DNA from: Nectonema munidae
Lineage: Eukaryota > Nematomorpha > Nectonematoida > Nectonematidae
Length of the DNA stretch: 64,000 bases
Assembly (NCBI GenBank): GCA_030549495.1
Contig: JAUIRK010001021.1
Span: 463,501 to 527,500 of the forward strand
Direction of reading: 5' to 3'
Part shown: piece after piece, positions 54,461 to 64,000 of the stretch
How positions within the stretch are numbered: the stretch's first letter is position 1
Layout: the number at the start of each line of letters is the position of its first letter
Notes under the pieces: generated by a model
Told to the model about the DNA's origin: nothing
The model's database searches: none
What the model saw: the letters and a program-made list of their open reading frames with translations, nothing else
Position numbers and translations under genes: made by a program

Positions 54461-54944
54461 GTGTTGGACAATTCAAAGCCGAAAGGACCGCTATGTTTGA
54501 CCAATCAATAATCGAAAACACTAATCAAATAAGAACATAGTTGAATCCCACAAAAATGAATACCAATATGATAAGAAAATCTATACATACATCTGCATAT
54601 ATCCACATGAAAGTATAATATGAAACACATATGTTTGTGAGCGCAGACATTTATATACTAACTCATGAAGCACATAGAGTATATTCCATCCATAAAAAAC
54701 TTACTAGAGAAGCGAATTTTTTGTTTAAACTAGGATAGGTAAAAGTCAATATATTCAAATTTTGAATTCTATAATAGCTTTTTTTATAAAGTTCGTGTAA
54801 AAGAAGCGCAAGTTATTAGGTCAACAAAAGTCAACTTTTTTAATAGTCCATTTTTTGTAAGTAATCTAGAATTTGTAAAAATTTAACGATTTAACAAACA
54901 AAGAACTTTGGTCACCCCCTCTGCCATTTATTTAGACGCCATGG

Positions 54945-55160
54945 AACTCTCTTGAAATATATAAATGTATATCCTTTCTTATAGTCTCCGGCCCTATTAA
55001 AATCAGTTTTGCGTTCCCCCCCCCCCCCCCACTCCGTACTTCGAGTGTGAAGACGGGGCTGAGTTTAGATACATCAGGATAGGCGAAAATTATATTCAGA
55101 ACTTTACTGCCACGATGCACATTATTCAGAATACAGGGTATCGATACTTCAAATTTGAAC
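54945..55160. other. Island with a 15-C run
   Basis: A C-run at 55016-55030 lies after TTTTGCGTT, in a small stretch of higher complexity. It may be part of another C-rich hAT MITE like that at 32375, but no ends were found. The rest of 54461-56050 is A/T-rich without recognisable genes. Confidence 0.35.
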
Positions 55161-56059
55161 ATATATTTGTAAGAAAATTTTTTGTAGTTATAACAAATTT
55201 CTTTACTTATTCACTAGCGTAGGCACCGATCAAAAAGTTGCTATCTGAGTAGATAGATGATATAAAATTTTGAGTGTTCAAAGTGAATTGCATTAAGCTC
55301 TTACAAATGCCAGAACTTAATTGTTCATCATATAAAAGGAATCAAAAGGAGACTTTATGATATCAAAAAAATCATATAGAATTTAATTTTTCAACGCAAT
55401 TCCTAAGCTCTCAACATATTTTTAGGAAGAGTTGACGAAAATGCGTAAAGTCAAAAAGATGATTGTCGTCTTCATACGCTAAGAAAATAAAAGTAAAGAT
55501 GAAATAAAAAATGCATCGCCCTTGAATCAAAGGTAAAGCTAGAAAAAGAGAATTTTTAATTTGGTTTCCATGCTTACAGTATACAACATATATTTTTCTC
55601 ACTTTGAATTCAAGGTCAAGTTACGGTCTCAACATTGAAGTTGGCATGGATGATTGATTAACTTTAATAAACTTTTTATTTCTATTTCACTCGATTTACT
55701 CTGCATAATGTGAATGATTTTAGAGTTTGTTCAATTCTTTTTTAATTACACTAATTTTAACTCTTTGAAAAAAATAAGAAGAACGAACTTTGGTTAAAAG
55801 AATGTCTTCTTTATGACTAAATCCTTTTTTAAGGTAGAAGGATATGTGATACCAATTTTATATGCAAGTATATTTCTGCCTAACATACAAGAATGTTTCA
55901 ACTTAAACAAAAATTTTATATCATATTAACCACAAACTCCACAGTTCCTCACCCCCTTTATTGAGTCTCAATTTTATGCATTCTCTCATTAAACGCCTTT
56001 GTCAAAGCTTACAAACCCTAGATTTCAAAAAAAAAGTTTAAAACATAATTTACGATAAA

Positions 56060-56446
56060 ATGGATAGACCTTTTGTGCAAAATCCAAAACCTATCATCAT
56101 ATCACGATGCTTGAGGATATGGAAAATGAAAAGTTATCTCAAATTGTTGGTAGTGCTGATTTTGGCATAGTAGAGTTGGTGTGGGTTGTGATTATAAGAA
56201 ACCACGGGTAGTAGAGAAGAGTTTTTTTTTCATTCTTACAGCCACAACTATGACGAGCAATTATATGCATATTTTAGCGAATCATACCTCAGTAGTACAC
56301 ATGATGATGCACTAAGATACCCGAAACTAAAGCAATATATTTTCCAACAGATAGTAAAACTAAACTGTAAACATCTACAACTATTTTTTTTACTAATCAG
56401 TATAAGAATTAGGAAAGAATCAGAATGGAGATTCTTTTTCAGGTGA
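56060..56446 (+). CDS. Candidate small two-exon gene (104 residues), uncertain
   Basis: Exon 1 (56060-56169) reads MDRPFVQNPKPIIISRCLR and a hydrophobic run YLKLLVVLILA, with donor CATA|GTAGAG. Exon 2 (56242-56446) follows a strong acceptor (T-run, CATTCTTACAG) and reads HNYDEQLYAYFSESYLSST, DDALRYPKLKQYIFQQ and on to a TGA. The phase agrees and the intron is 72 bp. The last third looks like random A/T-rich sequence, so a donor near 56360 may end the real exon. I do not recognise the product; a membrane or secreted peptide is possible. Confidence 0.35.
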
Positions 56447-57056
56447 CTTCGAGTCCTGACTCTGCAATCAAATTGGGATATTACACGGTATATCAAGTAA
56501 GAGTGTTTCCGCCAGCATGATCCATCATGCCATGTATTATTAAAGCCATCAAATTTTATATTGTCCTTTGACATAAACAATTAAAAGAATGAACTAAATT
56601 TTGAAACATTCTAGTTTCTTTTGAATTAAAATAGTTATCAATATTAAAAAAAAATTTACCGATGAAAGTGAGGTAAATTTGTTCCCAAATCAATTTATGG
56701 CTTTAGATTGAGTGCAGTAACTGCAGTAAACTATATTGTATCGCGCATTATAGACATATCGTGACAATGATGTTGTGATAATTGTTTTTTGGCATTAGGT
56801 AGCCAGGTTAAAATAGAAAAAGAAATAAATGTGTGCTTTAAAAAAGATTCTTCCTTTAATGAAAGAATAGGGCAATTCCACGGTAACTTCGTGACATGTT
56901 AAGAAAAGTTAACACCTTAATTCCATATATATAATTATGATAATTTAGTATACTGTCATAAATCACCTTTACAGTTTACACATGTTATCTAATATTCAAA
57001 CAACCAAAAACTAAAACTAATATCAATTACATAGATCTTTTTCTATTTTGGGGACG

Positions 57057-57220
57057 TGAGTAGGGTTGGTTAGATGCTGGATTTGGTAACTCAAGGTCTT
57101 GGGTTCGATCCCGCATCAAGCCTGCTTTCCTCATAATTCAATACAAGCGGCGCAATTGTGCCTTCTCGATGAAAACACCCCAGCTACCTTTACCTTTATT
57201 TCTATTTAAAAAAAATTAAA
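57057..57220 (+). repeat. tRNA-derived SINE, copy 2
   Basis: An A-box-like TTGGTTAGATGCTGG (57066) and B box GGTTCGATCCC (57102-57112) are followed by the same body as copy 1 (AAGCGGCGCAATTGTGCCTT, TCGATGAAAACA) and an A-rich tail. Confidence 0.82.
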
Positions 57221-57782
57221 TATTCCAAAGATCATATTAAATGTACATATTTGTATCTGGTAACATCATCAGCCTGGCATGAAAAAGTGCAGTATTTATG
57301 TACATTCATTGAGTACAATGCAAAGACTATTAGTAACGTGACCTTGGGTGTTGATTATTTATATGGGTAACTTATATTTTTTTGAACAAATAACGACTGT
57401 TTAATTTGTGGGGTGAAAATTCTACTGGAAACAGAGAAAACAAACATTTTTCTACCTGGGACTTTTGCATCCTTAGAAAAAAGAAAGTCATCTCCTTCTT
57501 CATAAAATTTATTGATTTCTGATTTTCCTCGAAAGAGAATATAAGTTTATACCAGAGGCGCACACATCTTCAAAATTTTGGGTAGCGGACGAACTTTTTT
57601 TTGATAATTTTCAAAATTTATTATAAAAGAATTTTTGTACAATGAACATTGAACACACCACCATTATTACCCGACATTATATCTGCACTGTAAGCTCTTA
57701 ATACCACGATAACTGCACTAATTTTATCAAGTCAAATTACCTTGTTTGTAACTCTAATTGCATCACAACCCTCTCTCTATCT

Positions 57783-60484
57783 CAGTGGTTTTCAAATTGG
57801 AGTCCGTGGTGACCTAGGAGATTCCGAAGCAATTCGATGATGACAGAGAAGGGGAACTAAGTGGATGGTTTTACGCAACATATGGTACCCATATTGGGTA
57901 ATTTGTGATTTTTGCCAATAAGTGACTTTTAAAATAATAAATAATAATTTATTCTTTGAATTGAGTACCATTTTTATTCTTTTATTACTTTTCAGGCCTA
58001 ATTTTATAGATGTGATGTGAGTTTTTCTAAATGGCTTAAAAAAAAGAAATATGACGACTCATACTTGACATTTAGTTTTACTGCATTAACGTCTGGTGGG
58101 GAAGAGGAACCTAAGTATCTTTAGTGTTCTGAAAGTACTCTGAAGCATCCACTTTTTTAAAGCCCTTCAGGTGAAGCTTGCAACGGAAATGAGGCACTTG
58201 AGATCAGTAAAAAAATATTGACTAATTTAAAAGTCAAACTGAACGATTGCACAAATCCAGATTTACATCATAGCAAGGTTTTTGCAAAATATTAAGTGTT
58301 ATATGAAAGCCTTCTATAAAGTTTCAAAAAAAATCTGTTGTCAAAAATCCCACAACATAGTAGAACAGTTGATATTACCTTGTGAAAAGATAACATATTG
58401 AATGTGCTAAGAAGTTCTGAACTTGTAAACTTGAAGCATATCTTCAAGTTAAACGATACCGTTAGAAGGCTAATAAGAGAGATTCTGATGACATGATATC
58501 AGAGGTGGTTTTATTGAATCGGAATTCGATATTCAACCTTTTTTGCAAACCAGCTTGATGAAACCATGGATCCTGCAAACGTGGCTAAGTCATGCGTTTA
58601 CGTATACAACATGTATATGACAAGTAGGTGGAAGATAATTTTTTGTTTCGAGAAACTCTTAGCAGTAGAACCATTGAAAGAGAAATATTTGACAAGGTGG
58701 ACAATTTTTTACAGCACAAGTTAAGCCAGAACATCCACTTAGGAGATTGTACAGACCGCGATATAGCAATTTCTTGTTGTTATGTTTTTAAACTATGATT
58801 AAGGAAAAATCTCCAGAAGTAATTGGTAACCAGTGCAAATTCATTGCGAAGACTTAATAATGAAAACCATACCTGATGAGTTGAAAAATGTTACCAATAA
58901 TGTTATTTAAACAACGTATTTAATTAAAGCAAATGCCTTAAACTTTTGTTTGTTTTCAGAGTTATGCAAAGATGATTTTGAAATAGAAAAACCCTTGCGG
59001 CACTCAAACATGATGTGTCTTCCAAAGAAAACTAAGGTGCAAAACGTCCAAAAATTAAAAAAGAATTTTTAAATCTTTTTCTTGCCATTCTGATTATACA
59101 TGAACGTTTCCAAATATAGTTTTACTAATCAGAGAGCTAAAGAAAAGAACTATACCAGTTTTTAATTGTTTTTTTTTCTTGTTTTTCCAATTAAAAAATG
59201 TATTGAACGCATGGAACTTAAGAAACAAAAATAGAAATGCAACTTTATGGGTAAATAAATTTTAAACTCTTTAAAACAAAAACGAGTTAATATAAGAGAT
59301 CAAATTGTTTAATATGGATTATAAAGCCATTTTATTCCATTAACAATTTAGTCCATTCAAACTTGGATATATTTTTTCATCAAGTTTTTCAAAAGATACT
59401 CACATCGGTTCCTAGTCAAAATCTTCAAAAAGTAAAATTCCCACTTCCAAAATCGTCGAAAACTAAAATCCCCACTTCCAAAATTCGCGAGAAATAAAGT
59501 TTTGTCAAAACAGACCAGATCAACTTGTTTAAGTCTTGAAGTAGGAGCTTTTTTGCTATGAAAAAGTTTGTAAAGATTTGTTAATAAAATAAGTAGGTAA
59601 TGCTAATAGGAATGAATTCATAAGTTCATATAATACAAATGAAAATATTTGTTAAAACATAATTCAATATTTATAATGAAATAAATTTACAAATTCATTT
59701 ATGATTTTCCGACGTTTTCGTTCTCGGACGTTTTGACCACGAACCGAAAACAAAATATTGATGTAAAATTAGTATATCCTATCGTTATTAGTGAACATTT
59801 TTAATCTATCAATTGCATTAACCTTGTGCTGCAAGGAAAAGAGATCACAGTACTGCCTTTGTGATAAAAAATTGACAGCTTTAGAAACTGAGCTGGAATT
59901 ATTGCATTCTTAGACAAGAAAAATTTTGCTCGCTTTTCTAACATATTTGTTGATGAAAATAAGATTTTGAACAATAAAGATGTCCTGGAAGCAATAAAAC
60001 ACCATGTAGCATATCTTAGTCAAGAAATTTCTCCTTATTTCCCTAACCTACAAAAATTTGAAAAATACTATCAATTTATCAAAAACCCATTTATAATCAC
60101 GATACCTGACCTCAGAAGATTTCTTAATTCAAGAACAGTTTATTGCTTTGAAATGATTGATGAGTTGCAAAACACGTTTACTGTGAAATCTCTTATGGTG
60201 ATTTTTCGGTTGAAATGGACAGTCTTATATGCTGATGTTTAAAGATGGCTCTGAAAGTTATTATTCGATTGGTCACTGCATATAAATGTGAGCAAATGGA
60301 GCTAAACTTGGATAACCTGGTTTAGACAAAGCAGATGCATCCATCCCATTGATCTTGCTTGAATTATAAGACAATTTTTGAATAAACTTGTGTGTCAATT
60401 TTTTTTAGCACAGTAGTTTATATGTTGATTCATTTATATTTTAAATGAGATCCCGAGAATTTTTACAAAGTTTGTGAACCACTC
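57783..60484 (+). mobile_element. hAT element of ZBED5/FAM200 type, degraded
   Basis: The left end CAGTGGTTTTCAAATTGG and the inverted right end AGTGGTTCACAAACTTTG enclose about 2.7 kb. Frames inside include a BED-like start (GGEEEP...C..C near 58100), a middle part matching fragment A, and an open frame at 59967-60242 reading EISPYFPNLQKFEKYYQFIK, NPFIITIPDL and IDELQNTFTVKSLM, typical of ZBED5-like hAT proteins. Many stops and shifts show that it is dead. No target duplication was visible (CTCTATCT against TTAAAGCT). Confidence 0.75.
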
Positions 60485-60587
60485 TTAAAGCTCAACAAGA
60501 GAACAAAATCATTCGTATATGATAGATCACTACTCCTCGGATGTAATTAAGTCTTTATCCGTTCTTATTCCCATTTACCAATGATTA

Positions 60588-62965
60588 CACTGGTCAACAA
60601 CAAATTTATCTGCATTTTTTAAGCTGTAGGACGAATCTGATGCGCTGAATCCAAAACTCACATTAGTTTTGTTCAATCAGGTCAAGTTTTTGAGATATGG
60701 CCACATGTCGTTTTTTATATTTTTGTTCACATGTACGCATGTGTGGAGCATTTTAGAAGAAGTTGGTGGGGGTAAAATGTCATGTCAAATAATTGTTTTG
60801 ATTGGAAATAATTATTTTAATGACAAGAAGTATTCAGGTAAAAAGTTGTATTTCTTGAAATAACGAACTCTGAAGAATGTACAATACCTACATGCGCCAA
60901 TTTATGACTAATTTGTACCTATTTTTGTTTTGCAGGTGAATGATATGGTTTCGACCAGAAGATCGTGCAGAAATAAGCCCGATATGTTTTGCTACATATG
61001 TGTAGAATACACCATTGCTCCTAATAGGAAGCCAGTCACAAGTTACATAAGGCGTGCTTACAATGCTTATTTTGGTATTAAACTTGGTGACCAGGATAAA
61101 GCTTGGGCGCCACACATGGTGTGCAAAGCATGCAAGACTCTGCGTGGGTGGACCAACGGCAAGAGGAGTCTGAAGTTTGGAATTCCCATGGTTTGGAGGG
61201 AGCCGACAAACCATGTCACTGACTGCTACTTCTGCGCTGTTGATGTGTCTGAAATCAACAGAAAGAACCGGGGAAGCCTCAAGTATCCTGATCTTCAATC
61301 AGCACGTCGTCCTGTAGCTCATTGTGATGCAATTCCAGTGCCTATCTTCGGCGAACTTCCTGACATTAGTGACGAAGATGCCTCCAGTGTTGAAGGACAT
61401 GAAGAAGAAGTGGTTCTTGAAGATGATGCTCCACATCCATTTTACCAAAAGGAATTGAATGATCTAGTTCGCGACCTCAGCTTGTCAAAGGACTCTGCAG
61501 AACTGTTGGCATCCAGATTGAAGGAAAAAAACCTCCTCTCTGACAGTGCTCGCATCAGCTTCTTCCGCAACAGGCATCAAGAGTACCTCCGTTTTTTCTC
61601 TGAAGAGAAGGACTTGGTGTACTGTGCTGATATTGCGCAGCTTCTGCTCAAGCTTCGAGTGCCACAGTACGAACCCAAATATTGGAGACTGTTCATTGAC
61701 AGCAGCAAGCGATCACTGAAATGTGTTCTGCTACACAACGGCAACCAGTTTGCCTCTGTACCCATCGCTCACTCGACTACACTGAAGGAGAAGTATGAAG
61801 CGGTGAAGTATGTGCTGGAGAAAATTGGTTATGATCAGCATAAGTGGTTTATTTGTGTTGACCTGAAGATGGTGAACTTTTTGTTGGGACAGAAGTCTGG
61901 CTTCACCAAGTACCCATGTTTTCTGTGCATGTGGGATAGTAGGGACCGTGCTCAGCACTACACGAAGGACTGGCCTGTGCGGGAGGAATTGGTGCCATGC
62001 AAAGAAAGGAACGTCATCAAAACGACCCTCTGGTGGACAGAGACAGAATACTCTTCCCACCGCTGCACATCAAGCTCGGCTTAATCAAGCAGTTCACCAA
62101 GGCTCTGGACAAAGATGGTGACTGCTTCACTTACTTGTGCCAGGCTTTTCCAGGATTGACCATGGAGAAGTTGAAAGCTGGCATATTTGATGGTCCTCAG
62201 ATCCGTCAGCTCATCAGAGATCCAGAGTTCAAAAACTCAATGAACGAAGTAGAACTGGAAGCGTGGAAGACATTTGTTTTGGTAGTGAAGAACTTTCTTG
62301 GCAACAATAAGGCCAGAAACTACGCAGAACTTGTCAACAACATGCTGACTGCTTTCAGAAACCTGGGCTGCAACATGAGCATCAAGATGCACTACCTATT
62401 TTCACATATGAACCGGTTTCCTGAGAACCTGGGTTCAATGAGTGACGAGCAGGGGGAGAGATTCCATCAGGACATGAAGGAGATGGAGACCAGGTATCAG
62501 GGTCGCTGGGACGCAGTTATGATGGCTGACTACTGTTGGAATCTGAAGAGAGACCTCCCTGCTGCTGAACATTCCAGGAGTTCGAAGAAACGGAAGTTCA
62601 AGCCCTGAAGTTTGAACAGTGGTGACGCAACATGCAATTTACTTGTACTTACCTTTATCAATGCCCACCATTCAGATGACAGTAATCGATGTTTCTATCA
62701 TGTAATCAATAAATGTTGTTGGCAAAACATTTTTTTCTTAAAAACATGTTTAGGATGATATGTGTTGACAAAAATCAGCTGATAATGCCACAAAAATGTA
62801 ATTGATTTTGTCACAAGATCTGATTTTTTCAAATCAACTTAGGACAAAAACCTGACCTGATGGAGAGAAACGGATGCCATTTCCTGATTCAGCAGTGCCA
62901 GAATACCCTAATTCACTCGTAGAAATCTAGACAACATTCAGAAAGTAAAAAATTGTTGACCAGTG
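60588..62965 (+). mobile_element. Nearly whole CACTG-ended DNA transposon (probable CMC superfamily, Chapaev-3-like)
   Basis: The ends are CACTGGTCAACAA on both sides in inverted orientation, flanked by TTA (60585-60587 and 62966-62968). Longer imperfect inverted matches follow inside (ATCAGGTCAAGTTTTTG near 60700, its counterpart near 62850). A 3-bp duplication with CACTG ends fits the CACTA/Mirage/Chapaev group. The placement in that group is inference from ends plus protein motifs. One long transposase-like gene fills the middle. G+C and codon use differ from the host DNA around it, which suggests a young insertion. Confidence 0.75.
60930..62608 (+). CDS. Transposase-like protein of the CACTG element
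   Basis: It belongs to a multi-copy protein family known from arthropods and Hydra. An intron 3' end (TTTTGTTTTGCAG) lies directly before the frame, so a 5' exon may exist; the ATG at 60945 (MVSTRRSCRNKPDMFCYIC) is the likely start inside this exon. The N-terminus has paired Cys (CYIC, CKAC, CYFC), then an acidic linker, LFIDSSKRSLKCVLLHNGN, FICVDLKMVNFLLGQ, CFLCMWDSRDR, PPLHIKLGLIKQF, IKMHYLFSHMNRFPENLG and GERFHQDMKEM. I read the Asp of LFIDSS, the Asp of CVDLK and the Glu of GERFHQD as a possible D-D-E set. The reading passes to another frame near 62020 at an A run, so this copy has one frameshift unless it is a sequencing error. It ends with a basic tail (KKRKFKP). Confidence 0.78.
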
Positions 62966-63370
62966 TTATTAATACGGGTCACCGTCTATCTGTATAATCT
63001 ATCGCTAGATATGCTATCTAACCAAGTGAGGGTTTTATACCATGACTCTAAAAATGATCTCTTTTGTAATAGGGAACTGAATTTTTGGTTGAGCCGATTA
63101 TTCAAATACTTTGGTACTCTGCTACTTAGTAAAACCAGCTTTTGAAGTGGCTTCTTCCATGAACTATCATTTACATTCCATAAAAAACATTCAAGAGCAA
63201 TGACTAAAACCCAGGGGTAAAACACGATACCTTATTGGTATCGTTTACTTATTAGTAGTTGTTTTAAGCCACGGGTACAGTATCTTTGTAGTATGTTTAG
63301 TTGCCGTGAGACAACGCAGATAATTAATGGGATTAAGCGTACTGAAATAAAAAAAAATTTTTTCAAGTTA
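62966..63370. other. Spacer between two transposons
   Basis: It holds a short perfect hairpin, CGATACC/GGTATCG with a five-base loop (63225-63243). Nothing else is recognised. Confidence 0.5.
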
Positions 63371-63374
63371 TTAA

Positions 63375-64000
63375 CCCTCATCCCTACACTAAACTTCACA
63401 CGCATTTTTATACAACCTACTACAATTTGTAGTATAGGCCTACATCATTAAAAACCTTATACATTTTTATTTTTTCAGCCCACAACAAATTAAAAGCTTA
63501 TACCTATTATGTTTAATATGTTATGCATGTAATATTTCAAATTTTTTATTTTTTTATTTAAAAAATATCTTCTATACAAAGCTTTTAAAGTTTTATTATA
63601 ATTTCCACATAAAACACAAATTTCTTTTTTAATTTGCAGCCAATGATTAGGACAAACACTTATAATACAGACTGAACACACACTTCTGCATGACTTTTTA
63701 CAAAATTTAGAAGGCTTAGCATAGCACACGGATTTTCTTTGGGTATGGAGTTTTCAACTTGAATGTATCCAACAATGAGTCCAGCTTCTTTTGTTCCTGT
63801 AGATAAACTTTGACACATAAATCTTTTTGAAGCATTTGGAAAAGCTAAATTATATGATAAAGATTTTAAAAATGCTTTCCTTGTTTTGTTGTATCCATTT
63901 TTAGACAAAATATATGAATTGTGCCAACATACATCAACTATGCAAAAGTTTACCAGCATTGGCCATCTATTTGTCTTTCTTCTCGAAGAAAATTCTATCA
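63375..64000 (-). mobile_element. piggyBac transposon end, runs off the right edge
   Basis: TTAA at 63371-63374 is followed by CCCTCATCCCTACACT, as expected for a piggyBac terminus. The transposase C-terminus lies inside on the minus strand. The rest of the element lies beyond 64000. Confidence 0.8.
63500..63999 (-). pseudogene. piggyBac transposase C-terminus, broken
   Basis: Read from 63999 down: EFSSRRKTNRWPMLVNFCIV, DVCWHNSYILSKNGYN and KAFLKSLSYNLAFPNASKR match the R.TkRWp...D...NayiLy block of piggyBac transposases. After a frame change near 63730 a Cys-rich domain follows (CYAKPSKFCKKSCRSVCSVC, then CPNH and CVLC), the C-terminal zinc-binding domain of the family. The catalytic part lies off the window. 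Confidence 0.82.

Noticed and set aside
56440-56470. B-box-like TTCGAGTCC suggesting another SINE or tRNA.
   Set aside because: No A box at the right distance and no SINE body motif.
60888-61298. 136-codon minus-strand frame.
   Set aside because: Antisense shadow of the transposase gene on the plus strand.

Overview
The window is A+T-rich nuclear DNA from a eukaryote, almost certainly an arthropod. Genes are split by introns with GT-AG ends, there is no bacterial gene layout, and cut-and-paste transposons, MITEs, Helitron ends and a tRNA-derived SINE are dense. A copepod such as a sea louse would fit, but that is a guess from base composition and transposon content. I see no rRNA, tRNA gene, CRISPR array, retrovirus or Polinton.

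Host genes had to be read exon by exon. (1) The first four coding exons of a tolloid/BMP1-type astacin metalloprotease lie on the minus strand (12272 down to 1046). They encode the signal peptide, a propeptide with a DPCK motif, an RTKR furin site and the start of the protease domain; the zinc-binding exon lies off the left edge. (2) A six-exon minus-strand gene (34289 down to 19795) encodes an unrecognised protein of about 360 residues, with two membrane segments and a PPxY motif on each side. All its splice phases agree. (3) A small Pro/Tyr-rich protein gene lies at 54460 down to about 53006, minus strand. Two weaker spliced plus-strand candidates lie at 46115-46475 and 56060-56446.

Transposon layer, left to right: a FLYWCH/MULE remnant (4.9-5.7 kb); a deleted hAT element (6396-10769) split by a Merlin element with about 890-bp inverted repeats; ZBED5-like hAT fossils (10.8, 15.3 and 57.8-60.5 kb); TTAA-flanked MITEs (13.6 and twice at 40.3-40.6 kb, with older relatives at 1.8, 3.9 and 52.8 kb); hAT MITEs (18.4, 30.8, 32.4 kb); two Helitron-type ends carrying an inverted second terminus (24.1-24.7 and about 42 kb); a TA-flanked MITE holding a SINE (25.5-26.5 kb); a FLYWCH fragment (34.7-35.1 kb); a short Merlin derivative (45.1-45.7 kb); a LINE tail (50.2-50.6 kb); a nearly whole CACTG-ended element of probable CMC/Chapaev type (60588-62965); and the end of a piggyBac element leaving the window (63375-64000, minus).

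How it fits together: the two main genes are read in the same direction, with small exons separated by introns of up to 8.3 kb that are mostly transposon debris. One tolloid intron is only 42 bp. The strongest leads are the unnamed two-PPxY membrane protein, the TTAA MITE family that keeps a palindrome beside one end while its sequence changes, and the compound Helitron ends shared by two loci.
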